Below the pieces are notes generated by a model, which was not told the DNA's origin, did not search any database, and was given only the letters and a program-made list of their open reading frames with translations. A DNA stretch of 64,000 nt from Magnetospirillum sp. Lineage in GTDB: Bacteria; Pseudomonadota; Alphaproteobacteria; Rhodospirillales; Magnetospirillaceae. The stretch's first letter is position 1; each line of letters opens with the position of its first letter. A program made the translations under genes and the position numbers. The DNA is taken from contig JANQAI010000015.1 in NCBI GenBank assembly GCA_024707145.1, forward strand, positions 1-64,000, written 5' to 3'. Of this stretch, positions 54,622-63,187 are shown in pieces.

Positions 54622-56129
54622 TTAGGCGTTCGCCCCCGGCTTCCAGCGCAGCACCGGGGTGCGGGCGGCCAGGGTTTCGTCCAGGCGGCGGCGGGGGTGT
54701 AGCGGGGCGCCGCCTTGAAGTCCTCGGCGGCGGTGCCGGTTTGCGCCTTGGCGGCCAGCGCCAGCACCACGTCGATGAAGCCGTCCAGGGTTTCCTTGGA
54801 TTCGGTTTCGGTGGGCTCCATCAGCAGGGCGCCGTGCACGACCAGGGGGAAGTACATGGTCATGGGGTGGAAGCCCTCGTCGATCATCGCCTTGGCGAAG
54901 TCCAGCGTGGTGATTCCGCTGTCCTTGAGGAAGCGGTCGTCGAACAGGGCCTCGTGCATGCACGGCCCGTCGAACGAGGCCGTCAGCACCGTGCCCAGCC
55001 GCGCCAGCAGGTAGTTGGCGTTGAGCACGGCGTCCGACGACGCCTGGCGCAGGCCGTCGGCGCCCATGGACAGGATGTAGGCCAAGGCGCGCACGAACAC
55101 GCCGAACTGGCCGTGATAGCCTTTTACACGGCCGAACGGCTTGGCGCCGGACTCGGACTCATGCTCCACCAGCTTCAGGCCGTCCGGCCCATGCACCACG
55201 AAGGGCAGCGGCGCGTAGGGGGCCAGCTTGTCCGATAGCACGGTGGGGCCGGCGCCGGGGCCGCCGCCGCCATGGGGGGTGGAGAAGGTCTTGTGCAGGT
55301 TGATGTGCATGGCGTCCACGCCCAGATCGGCCACCTTCACCCGGCCGACGATGGCGTTGTAGTTGGCGCCGTCGCAATAGAAGAAGGCGCCCGCCTCGTG
55401 GGTGGCGCGGGCGATCTCCAGGATTTCGTCCTCGAACAGGCCGCAGGTGTTGGGATTGGTCACCATGATGCAGGCGACGTCGTCGCCCAGCTTGGCCTTC
55501 AGCGCCCCCACGTCCACCCGGCCGCGCGCGTTGGCCGGCACCGGGTCCACGGTGAAGCCGCACATGGCGGCCGAGGCCGGGTTGGTGCCGTGGGCCGATT
55601 CGGGCACCAGGACGCGGCGGCGATGGCCCTGGCCATGATCCTCGTGATAGGCGCGGATGGCCATCAGGCCGCACCATTCGCCATGGGCGCCGGCGGCCGG
55701 GCTCATGGCGATGGCCGGCATGCCGGTCAGGCCCTTGAGCCAGAACGCCAGGGTGTCGATCACCTCCAGCGCGCCCTGCACGGTCTTGACCGGCTGGAAC
55801 GGGTGCAGGTCGGCCAGGCCGGACAGGCGGGCCATTTTCTCCGACAGGCGCGGGTTGTGCTTCATGGTGCACGAACCCAGCGGGTAGAAACCGGAATCGA
55901 TGCCGTAGTTCTTCTGGCTCAGGCGGGTGTAATGGCGCACCACCTGGGGCTCGGACAGATCGGGCAGGCCGATGGGAGCCTTGCGGCGCAGGCCGGCCAG
56001 GCGGTCCTCATCCACCGGCGGCGGCTCGGGGATGTCGATGCCGACGCGGCCCGGCGAGCCCAGTTCGAAGATCAGCGGCTCCTCGATCTGGAGGGCGCGG
56101 TTGCCGGAAAAGGTCGTGGTCTCGGCCAT
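54622..56129 (-). CDS. gcvPB: Glycine dehydrogenase (decarboxylating) subunit 2 (frame broken at 54693-54697)
   Basis: About 502 residues. The PLP lysine is in HINLHKTFSTPHGGGGPG. Other segments are YPLGSCTMKHNPR, AAGAHGEWCGLMAIRAYHED and VPESAHGTNPASAAMCG, all typical of GcvPB. The frame breaks in a run of five C (minus strand): APRYTP then continues as RRRLDETLAARTPVLRWKPG, the usual C-terminus, ending at 54622. One missing C explains it. It works with GcvPA, GcvH, GcvT and lipoamide dehydrogenase (not in this window). ATG 56129 is 2 bases after gcvPA. Confidence 0.94.
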
Positions 56130-56131
56130 GG

Positions 56132-57496
56132 TCAAAGCACCTCGGTCAAAGCGGCGACCAGCGCGTCCATGTCGGACTCGGTGTTGGTCTCGGTGGCGGC
56201 CAGCAGCAGGATCGGGCGCAGTTCCGGCCAGTCGGGATAGAAGCGCGAGGCGGGAACGCCGCCCAGGATGCCCCGGTCGGCCAGGGCGTCCACCACCGCG
56301 GCCGCGTCCTTGTCCTCGCCCAGATAGAGGGCGAATTCGTTGAAGTAGGAATTGCCCAGCACCTTGGCGCCCTTGAGCCGCTTCAACTTGGTCTCCAGCC
56401 GCACCGCATTGGCGTGGTTGAGTTCGGCCAGGCGGGTCAGCCCGGTCTCGCCCAGCAGCGTCAGGTGCATGGTGAAGGCCAGGGCGCACAGGCCCGAATT
56501 GGTGCAGATATTGCTGGTCGCCTTCTCGCGGCGGATGTGCTGCTCGCGGGTGGACAGCGTCAGCACGAAACCGCGCTTGCCGTCGGCATCCACCGTGCGG
56601 CCGGCCAGGCGGCCCGGCATCTGGCGCACGTACTTGTCGCGGGTGGCGAACAGTCCCAGGCCCGGTCCGCCGAATTGCAGGCCCATGCCCAGGGACTGGC
56701 CCTCGGCCACCACGATATCGGCGCCCATGGCGCCCGGCGGCTCGATCAGGCCCAGGCTGACCGGGTCGGCCACCGCCACCACCAGCAGGGCGCCGTCGGC
56801 GTGGCAGGCCTCGGCCAGCGGGCGCAGGTCCTTGATGCCGCCGAAGAAGCCGGGGTTCTGGACGACGACGCAGGCGGTGCGGCTGTCGATGCGGCCGATC
56901 AGGTCCTCCATGCCCAGCGGGTCGGGGGCCAGCGTCTCGGTCTCCAGGCCGGTGTATTTCAGCGTGGTTTCTGTGGTGGCGCGGTAATGCGGGTGCAGGC
57001 TGCCCGATAGGATCACCTTGTCGCGCCTGGTCACGCGGGCGGCCATGACGGCGGCCTCGGCGCAGGCGGTGGCGCCGTCGTACATGGAGGCGTTAGCCAC
57101 GTCCATGCCGGTCAGCAGCGCCACCTGGGTCTGGAATTCGAACAGGTATTGCAGGGTGCCCTGCGACACTTCCGGCTGGTAGGGCGTGTACGAGGTCAGG
57201 AACTCGCCGCGGGTCAGCAACTGGTCGACCGCCGCCGGCACGTGGTGGCGGTAGAGCCCGGCGCCGATGAAGAAGGGCGCGCAGCCGGCCGACAGGTTCT
57301 TGCCGGCCATGCGGACGAAGGCGCGCTCCACCTCCAGCTCGCTCTGGTGGCGGGGCAGGTCCACCGGCTGGTCCAGGCGGGCCGGGGCGGGCACGTCCTT
57401 GAACAGGGCGTCCACGTCCTTGGCGCCGATGGCCGCCAGCATGGCGCGGCGGTCGGCGTCGGTATGGGGAAGGTAGCGCATTAGGGTCACCGTCAT
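56132..57496 (-). CDS. gcvPA: Glycine dehydrogenase (decarboxylating) subunit 1
   Basis: A 454-residue subunit of the split P-protein. MRYLPHTDADRRAML, then FIGAGLYRHHVPAAVDQL, YTPYQPEVSQGTLQYLFEFQ and MYDGATACAEAAVMAA, are standard GcvPA features. The ATG at 57496 is chosen because GGGGAGGAG lies 8 bases upstream; a second Met five codons on starts the conserved part. It pairs with gcvPB, and this split form is common in bacteria and archaea. Confidence 0.96.
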   Translation of the reverse strand: MTVTLMRYLPHTDADRRAMLAAIGAKDVDALFKDVPAPARLDQPVDLPRHQSELEVERAFVRMAGKNLSAGCAPFFIGAGLYRHHVPAAVDQLLTRGEFLTSYTPYQPEVSQGTLQYLFEFQTQVALLTGMDVANASMYDGATACAEAAVMAARVTRRDKVILSGSLHPHYRATTETTLKYTGLETETLAPDPLGMEDLIGRIDSRTACVVVQNPGFFGGIKDLRPLAEACHADGALLVVAVADPVSLGLIEPPGAMGADIVVAEGQSLGMGLQFGGPGLGLFATRDKYVRQMPGRLAGRTVDADGKRGFVLTLSTREQHIRREKATSNICTNSGLCALAFTMHLTLLGETGLTRLAELNHANAVRLETKLKRLKGAKVLGNSYFNEFALYLGEDKDAAAVVDALADRGILGGVPASRFYPDWPELRPILLLAATETNTESDMDALVAALTEVL

Positions 57497-57629
57497 GAAA
57501 GTTGCTCCTCCCCTTGCAGCGTAGCGCGGGGGGAGGTCGGGAGGGGGGCTGCCTGCAGCATGCCAGCTGGCTGGCGCAGGCCCCCACCCCAGCCCTCCCC
57601 GGCGGCGCCGGGGGAGGGGGTGTTGGGTC

Positions 57630-58004
57630 TTACTCCAGCCCGGCGACGTATTCGTCGTAGGCGGCGCGGTCCATCAGCTCGTCCAGCTCGGCCGGGGCCG
57701 ACAGTTCGACCTTGAAGAACCAGGCCTGCTCCTCGGGGCTTTCGTTGACCAGGGCCGGGCTGTCGGCCAGGGCGGCATTGCCCTCGACCACCGTGCCCGA
57801 CACCGGCGAATAGACCTCCGAAGCGGCCTTGACCGATTCGACCACGGCGGCGTCGGCGCCCTTGGCCAGTTGCCGGCCGGCCTCGGGAACCTCGACGAAC
57901 ACCACGTCGCCCAGGGCGTGCTGGGCGTAATCGGTGATGCCGACGGTGCCGACGGAACCCTCGACCTTGATCCACTCATGGTCCTTGGTGAAATACACGC
58001 TCAT
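57630..58004 (-). CDS. gcvH: Glycine cleavage system H protein
   Basis: A 124-residue lipoyl carrier. The lipoylated Lys is in AVVESVKAASEVYSPVSG. The N-terminal YFTKDHEWIKVEG and GITDYAQHALGDVVFVEVPE are GcvH-specific. AGGGGAAG precedes the ATG. The 133-base gap to gcvPA holds a GC-rich palindromic repeat and may hold its own ribosome site or an internal promoter. Confidence 0.97.
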   Translation of the reverse strand: MSVYFTKDHEWIKVEGSVGTVGITDYAQHALGDVVFVEVPEAGRQLAKGADAAVVESVKAASEVYSPVSGTVVEGNAALADSPALVNESPEEQAWFFKVELSAPAELDELMDRAAYDEYVAGLE

Positions 58005-58015
58005 GGGACTTCCCC

Positions 58016-59128
58016 TTACCCTTTGAAATAGCGATGAGGCGTAAACGGCAGCGCGGCCACCTTGGCGTCCAGGGCCTTGCCGCGCACCATCAGCTTGACC
58101 GGGGTGCCCGGCTGGGCGAAGGCGGCGGGCACGTAGCCCATGGCGACGGGGCCGTTGACCGAGGGGCCGAAGCCGCCCGAGGTGATCTCGCCGATGACGT
58201 TGCCGTCCAGGTCGGTGATTTCGGTATGGGCGCGGGCCGGGGCCTTGCCGTCGGGTTTGATGCCCACCCGCAGGCGCGTGGGGCCCTCGGCCAGTTGCCG
58301 CTGGATGACGGCGGCGCCGGGAAAACCGCCCTGCTCGCGCCGGCGCTTGCCGATGATCCAGCGGATGCCGCCTTCCACCGGGGTGGTGGTGGTGTCGATG
58401 TCCGAGCCGTACAGGCACAGGCCGGCTTCCAGCCGCAGGCTGTCGCGGGCGCCCAGGCCGATGGGCTTGACCCCGGGCAGGGCCAGCAGGGCGCGGGCCA
58501 GCTGCTCGGAGCGCTCGGCCGGCACCGAGATTTCGAAGCCGTCCTCGCCGGTATAGCCCGAGCGGGTCACCAGACAGGGGATGCCGGCCACCTCATACTC
58601 GCGGATGGTCATGAACTCGTGCCCGGCCGAGGCCGGGGCCAGGGTGGCGAACAGCTCGGCCGCCTTGGGGCCCTGCAGGGCCAGCAGGGCGCGGTCGTTC
58701 AGCATGCTCACGTCGCAGCCGGCCAGCCAATCCTTCAGGTGCTTGAAATCGGCGTGCTTGCAGGCGGCGTTGACCACCAGGAACAGCTTGGTGGGCGACA
58801 GCCTGGAGATCATCAGGTCGTCCAGGATGCCGCCGTTGGTGTCGGTGAACACCGAATAACGGGTCTTGCCCAGGCCCAGGCCGATGACGTCGCCGGGCAC
58901 CAGGGCTTCCAGGGCGGCGGCCGGGTCGTCGCCCTCGATGACCACCTGGCCCATGTGGGAGACGTCGAACAGGCCGGCGGCCTCGCGGGTGTGCAGGTGC
59001 TCGGTCAGGATACCGGTGGGATACTGCACCGGCATGGCGTAGCCGGCGAAGGGGACCATCTTGCCGCCCAACTCGCGGTGGAGCGCGTCGAGGGGAGTGG
59101 TCAGAAGCGGGGCGTCTGAATCGCTCAA
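58016..59128 (-). CDS. gcvT: Aminomethyltransferase (glycine cleavage T protein)
   Basis: A 370-residue T protein: LDALHRELGGKMVPFAGYAMPVQY, then FDVSHMGQVVIEGDD, YTGEDGFEISV and ARDSLRLEAGLCLYGSDID (folate site). It transfers the aminomethyl carbon to tetrahydrofolate. The TTG at 59128 is preferred because GGAGG lies 5 bases upstream; the GTG further upstream (59146) overlaps that site. It is the first gene of the operon behind the riboswitch. Confidence 0.96.
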   Translation of the reverse strand: MSDSDAPLLTTPLDALHRELGGKMVPFAGYAMPVQYPTGILTEHLHTREAAGLFDVSHMGQVVIEGDDPAAALEALVPGDVIGLGLGKTRYSVFTDTNGGILDDLMISRLSPTKLFLVVNAACKHADFKHLKDWLAGCDVSMLNDRALLALQGPKAAELFATLAPASAGHEFMTIREYEVAGIPCLVTRSGYTGEDGFEISVPAERSEQLARALLALPGVKPIGLGARDSLRLEAGLCLYGSDIDTTTTPVEGGIRWIIGKRRREQGGFPGAAVIQRQLAEGPTRLRVGIKPDGKAPARAHTEITDLDGNVIGEITSGGFGPSVNGPVAMGYVPAAFAQPGTPVKLMVRGKALDAKVAALPFTPHRYFKG

Positions 59129-59152
59129 AGGTTCCTCCAAGGTCACGGAGTC

Positions 59153-59385
59153 GCACTACGGGCGTAACGCCCAAGTGCCCCCCTCTGTCTCGGAACCTGA
59201 AAGATTCACCGGCCCACATCGGCAGGATGGGAGCCCGCTTACATCGTCGGTGGGCCCAAGTTGCCTTGGGCCGCTTTCCAGAGCGTCATCCCCCCGCGGT
59301 CCTTTTGCCTGAGAGTTTCCAGGGGCGGTTGCTCCTTCGGCGCCGCTTTCCCACTAGATATAGGGGGGCGGTCTCTCCCGGCGGG
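59153..59385 (-). ncRNA. Tandem glycine riboswitch controlling gcvTHP
   Basis: On the minus strand, aptamer 1 has CGGGAGAGACC, GCGCCGAAGGAGCAA and AAACTCTCAGGCAAAAGGAC. Aptamer 2 starts near CTCTGGAAAGC and ends AATCTTTCAGGTTCCGAGAC, AGAGGGGG. These are the known glycine aptamer signatures, in the usual tandem order. A further hairpin (GCACTTGGGCG...CGCCCGTAGTGC, 59153-59178) lies just before the gcvT ribosome site and may be the expression platform. Confidence 0.92.
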
Positions 59386-59391
59386 GATCAT

Positions 59392-59421
59392 CTGTGGCCG
59401 TGAGTGTACCCACGGCCACAG
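59392..59421. terminator. Hairpin between the lipoprotein gene and the riboswitch
   Basis: CTGTGGCCGTG, eight-base loop, CACGGCCACAG: an 11-bp perfect stem with no T-run. It may end the upstream lipoprotein transcript or lie in the riboswitch leader. Confidence 0.55.
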
Positions 59422-59451
59422 ACGAGTCAATGTTTGCGGTTGGCAGGAATG

Positions 59452-59985
59452 CTAATTTCTGCCCGTCCGGTTGCGGTTGAGCTCCTCCTGGGTCTCCTGG
59501 AAGCCCAGGTAGATCTCGTACTTGTTGATGACGTCCTTGTCCTTTACCGGCACGCGCATGACCACCTCTTCGTCGGTGAAGCGCACGTAATTGCTTCCCT
59601 CGGGGAAGGACACGGTGGTGGCGAACTCCGCCTTGGCATCGGGCGACGGGTAGTAATAGGGAATGGCGACGAAATAGCTGAAATCGGCCTTGTGGTCGGC
59701 GTCGGCGGGGCCGCGCTTCAGCGCAAAGGTCACCTGCAGGTCCACCAGGGCGCCCTTTTCGTCGTACTGGCAGCCGCCGGTGAAGCCGGTGATCTCGGCC
59801 TCGTACTCCACGTCGGTCAGGTCGCGGCCGGTCCCGGCCCGGAACTTGGTCAGCTTGCTGGCATCCGACAGGATGTAGACCGGCGGGCAGGGCGGCACTT
59901 CCTTCTTGCCGCCGAAGACGGAACAGGAAGCCAGCGCCAGCGGCAACAGGGCGGCGGCGATGGGGCGGAGGAGGCTGCGGATCAT
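59452..59985 (-). CDS. Lipoprotein of unknown function
   Basis: A 177-residue lipoprotein. The signal peptide MIRSLLRPIAAALLPLALASC has a clear lipobox (Cys21), followed by Ser/Lys-rich linker and a globular domain with VEYEAEITGFTGGCQYDEKGALVDLQVTFALKRGP-like beta segments, described here without full sequence. A Cys in GGCQY is notable. No enzymatic motif is visible. The start at 59985 is chosen because longer frames upstream lack a signal peptide. Confidence 0.8.
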   Translation of the reverse strand: MIRSLLRPIAAALLPLALASCSVFGGKKEVPPCPPVYILSDASKLTKFRAGTGRDLTDVEYEAEITGFTGGCQYDEKGALVDLQVTFALKRGPADADHKADFSYFVAIPYYYPSPDAKAEFATTVSFPEGSNYVRFTDEEVVMRVPVKDKDVINKYEIYLGFQETQEELNRNRTGRN

Positions 59986-60118
59986 TCTCGTCTCGGAAAA
60001 GCCGTTGAGGGGAAGGGAACTTCCGTGGCTATAGTGCCCAGCGACTTTATTGGAGCCGGCGCCCCCGCACAAGGGTGGTGGCTGCCGGCCATGACGGATA
60101 GGGGCGGACGGATAGGGG

Positions 60119-61063
60119 ATGATGACCAAGGCCGACTTGACGATCGTTCTGGCTAGCCCGCGTGGATTCTGCGCCGGCGTCGACCGCGCCATCCATATCG
60201 TCGAGGCGGCGATCGAGAAATTCGGGGCACCGGTCTATGTGCGCCACGAGATCGTCCACAACCGTTTCGTGGTGGACAGCCTGAAGGCCAAGGGCGCGGT
60301 GTTCGTGGACGAGCTGGCCGAGGTGCCGGACGGCGCCCCGGTGGTGTTCTCGGCCCATGGCGTGCCCAAATCGGTGCCGGCGGCGGCCCAGGCGCGCGCG
60401 CTTCCCTATCTGGACGCCACCTGTCCGCTGGTGACCAAGGTGCACCGCGAGGCGGAACGCCATCATTCCCATGGCCGCCAGATCATCATGATCGGTCACA
60501 AGGGCCATCCCGAGGTCATCGGCACCATGGGCCAGGTGCCCGAGGGCGCGGTGCTGCTGGTGGAAAGCACCGCCGATGCCGAGACGGTGGTGCCGCGCGA
60601 CCCCGCCAAGCTGGCCTACATCACCCAGACCACCCTGTCGGTGGACGACACCGCCGCCATCACCCGGGTCTTGCGCAACCGCTTTCCCGCCATGGTCGGC
60701 CCCAGCAAGGATGACATCTGCTATGCCACCACCAACCGCCAGAACGCGGTCAAGACCATCGCGCCCCATTGCGATGCGGTGATGGTGATCGGCGCCCCCA
60801 ATTCCTCCAACTCCAAGCGTCTGGTGGAGGTGGCGGCCCGCTCGGGCTGCGAGCGCTCCATCCTGGTGCAGCGCGCCGCCGACATCGACTGGGACGCCCT
60901 GGGCGACATCCGCCGTCTGGGTGTGACCGCCGGCGCCTCGGCCCCGGAAGTGCTGGTGGAGGAGGTCATCGCCGCCGCCAAGGAGCGCTTCGCCGTCACC
61001 ATCGAGGAGGTCAAGGTCAAGGACGAGATGGTGTCGTTCAAGCTGCCGGAGGCCCTGCTGTGA
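60119..61063 (+). CDS. ispH: 4-hydroxy-3-methylbut-2-enyl diphosphate reductase
   Basis: A 314-residue IspH (LytB). The three Fe-S cysteines are in ASPRGFCAGVDRA, DATCPLVTKVH and DDICYATTNRQ. His residues in FSAHGVPKSV and GHKGHPEVIGTMGQ bind the diphosphate. It catalyses the last step of the MEP isoprenoid pathway. Two ATGs are adjacent (60119, 60122); AGGGG is better spaced for the second. Its stop overlaps the GNAT start (GTGA). Confidence 0.97.
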   Translation: MMTKADLTIVLASPRGFCAGVDRAIHIVEAAIEKFGAPVYVRHEIVHNRFVVDSLKAKGAVFVDELAEVPDGAPVVFSAHGVPKSVPAAAQARALPYLDATCPLVTKVHREAERHHSHGRQIIMIGHKGHPEVIGTMGQVPEGAVLLVESTADAETVVPRDPAKLAYITQTTLSVDDTAAITRVLRNRFPAMVGPSKDDICYATTNRQNAVKTIAPHCDAVMVIGAPNSSNSKRLVEVAARSGCERSILVQRAADIDWDALGDIRRLGVTAGASAPEVLVEEVIAAAKERFAVTIEEVKVKDEMVSFKLPEALL

Positions 61064-61503
61064 TCGTCCGCCTCGCCCAGGCCGCCGACGTTCCCGCCAT
61101 CCACGGACTGCTGACCGAACTGGCCGCCTTCGAGCAGGGATCGGTGGATGCCACCCCCGCCGACTTGGCGCGCGACGGCTTCGGCCCCCGGCCCCTGTTC
61201 GAGGTGCTGCTGGCCGAGCGCGACGGCCAGCCGGTGGGCATGCTGATCTTCCTGTCGCTCTATTCGTCGTGGCGCGGGCGGCCGGCACTGATGATCCACG
61301 ACCTGTTCGTGCGCGAGGCGGCGCGCGGCCTGGGCGCCGGCAAGGCCCTGGTCACCCATCTGTCCGCCATCGCCCGCGAGCGCGGCTGCTGCCGCGTCGA
61401 CGTCAACGTGCTGGACTGGAACGCGCGGGCGCGGGGCTTCTACGAATCCCTCGGCTTCGGCCACAACGAGGGCTGGCTGGGATATCGGCTGCCCTTGTCG
61501 TAA
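61060..61503 (+). CDS. GNAT family N-acetyltransferase (diamine acetyltransferase-like)
   Basis: A 147-residue GNAT. Acetyl-CoA loop in REAARGLGAGKALVTHL, and NVLDWNARARGFYESLGF, are typical of the spermidine/diamine acetyltransferase-like group. It starts from GTG 61060 overlapping the ispH stop, so the two are translationally coupled. It lies 71 bases before thrB. Confidence 0.9.
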   Translation: MIVRLAQAADVPAIHGLLTELAAFEQGSVDATPADLARDGFGPRPLFEVLLAERDGQPVGMLIFLSLYSSWRGRPALMIHDLFVREAARGLGAGKALVTHLSAIARERGCCRVDVNVLDWNARARGFYESLGFGHNEGWLGYRLPLS

Positions 61504-61574
61504 GCCCCCTTCCCAAACCTCCGTTGCTGTCGTACCTTCCCGCCTTCTCGCGGCGATTGGGGCCTTGGCGTTTC

Positions 61575-62537
61575 ATGGCGGTCTATACGGAAGTTTCCGA
61601 CGAGGAGCTGGAGGCGTTCGTCGCCGGCTACGACATCGGCGAGGTGCTGTCCTTCAAGGGCATCGCCGAGGGGGTGGAGAACTCCAACTACCTGCTGCAG
61701 ACCGATCGCGGCAATTTCATCCTGACTCTTTACGAGAAGCGCACCAAGCCGGCCGACCTGCCGTTCTTCCTGGGGCTGATGGAGCACCTGGCGGCGCGCG
61801 GCTTGGCTTGCCCGACGCCGCTGCACGGCCGTGACGGCCGCTCCTTGCGCGAATTGTGCGGCCGGCCGGCGGCGGTGGTCAGCTTCCTCACCGGCGTGTC
61901 GGTGCGCCGCCTGACCCTGGAGCACTGCGCCTCGCTGGGTGGGGCCATGGCCGAGATGCACCTGAAGGGCGCCGACTTCCCGCAATCGCGCCCCAACGAC
62001 CTGTCGGTGGCCGGCTGGCGGCCGCTGTTCGAAGCCGAGAAGGATCGTGCCGACGAGGTCAAGCCGGGCCTGGCCGTGTTCATCGAGGCCGAACTGGCGG
62101 CGTTGGAGCGCGCCTGGCCGCGCGAACTGCCGACCGGCTTGGTCCACGCCGACCTGTTCCCCGATAACGTGTTCTTCCATGGCGACAAGGTGACGGGGAT
62201 CATCGATTTCTATTTCGCCTGCACCGACGCCCTGGCCTACGACATCGCCATCTGCCTGAACGCTTGGTGCTTCGAGCCCGACGGCAGTTTCAACGCCACC
62301 AAGGCGCGGCTCATGCTCAACAGCTACCGCAAGGTCCGCCCGCTGAGCGCCGAGGAGCTGAATGCCCTGCCGCTGCTGGCGCGCGGCGCCGCCATGCGCT
62401 TCCTGCTGACCCGGCTGTACGACTGGCTCAACACCCCCGCCGGGGCGCTGGTCAAGCGCAAGGACCCGCTGGAATATTACCGCAAGCTGCGCTTTCACCA
62501 GGGCATCACCGGGCCCGGCGGCTACGGTATCGAATGA
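61575..62537 (+). CDS. thrB: Homoserine kinase (type II, APH-like)
   Basis: A 320-residue aminoglycoside-phosphotransferase-fold kinase. The nucleotide site includes GVENSNYLLQTDRGNFILTLYEK, the catalytic loop LVHADLFPDNVFF and the DFG-like GIIDFYFAC. It phosphorylates homoserine, the substrate of ThrC (16567-17967). The gene order ispH-thrB-rnhA is typical of alphaproteobacteria. ATG 61575 is the accepted start. Confidence 0.95.
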   Translation: MAVYTEVSDEELEAFVAGYDIGEVLSFKGIAEGVENSNYLLQTDRGNFILTLYEKRTKPADLPFFLGLMEHLAARGLACPTPLHGRDGRSLRELCGRPAAVVSFLTGVSVRRLTLEHCASLGGAMAEMHLKGADFPQSRPNDLSVAGWRPLFEAEKDRADEVKPGLAVFIEAELAALERAWPRELPTGLVHADLFPDNVFFHGDKVTGIIDFYFACTDALAYDIAICLNAWCFEPDGSFNATKARLMLNSYRKVRPLSAEELNALPLLARGAAMRFLLTRLYDWLNTPAGALVKRKDPLEYYRKLRFHQGITGPGGYGIE

Positions 62538-62640
62538 CCGGGGCGAGCGTAGCGAGGGACTGGGCCGTTGAGGCCCCGCGAGCTTATGCGAGCGAGAGCC
62601 AAGTGCGCGGAGGCGCGCGCCCGGCGCTTGAGGGCTTTTC

Positions 62641-63093
62641 ATGACCGATACTTCTCAGGCCGTCCAGCTGTTCACCGACGGCGCCTGTTCCGGCAACCCC
62701 GGCCCCGGCGGCTGGGGCGTGATCCTGCGCTACAAGGGTGTGGAGAAGGAGCTCTACGGCGGCGAGAACCCCACCACCAACAACCGCATGGAAATGATGG
62801 CGGTGATCAGCGGGCTCAACGCGCTGACCCGCAGTTGCACGGTCGAGGTCTACACCGACAGCGAATACGTGAAGAAGGGCATGACCGAGTGGCTGCGCGG
62901 CTGGAAGGCGCGCGGCTGGAAGACCGCCGACAAGAAGCCGGTGAAGAACGACGACCTGTGGAAGGCACTGGACGAGGCCGCCGGCCGCCACCGGGTCAGC
63001 TGGCACTGGGTGCGCGGCCATGCCGGCCATCCCGAAAACGAGCGCGCCGACGAACTGGCGCGCCGGGGCGCCAAGGAAGCCGTCGGCAATTAG
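62641..63093 (+). CDS. rnhA: Ribonuclease HI
   Basis: A 150-residue RNase H. The catalytic acidic residues are in FTDGACSGNPGPGGWG (Asp), NNRMEMMAVISGL (Glu), VYTDSEYVKKG (Asp) and NERADELARRG (Asp), with His in WVRGHAGHPEN. It cleaves RNA in RNA-DNA hybrids. The 103-base gap to thrB has no further gene. ATG 62641. Confidence 0.97.
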   Translation: MTDTSQAVQLFTDGACSGNPGPGGWGVILRYKGVEKELYGGENPTTNNRMEMMAVISGLNALTRSCTVEVYTDSEYVKKGMTEWLRGWKARGWKTADKKPVKNDDLWKALDEAAGRHRVSWHWVRGHAGHPENERADELARRGAKEAVGN

Positions 63094-63187
63094 GGTCTCC
63101 CCGTCCGGCGTACCGCATGAACCGGATTGGGCAGTCGCCCGCATCTCCCCACCTGTGGGCCAAGGCTTGCAGCCAAGGGAGAATGCG

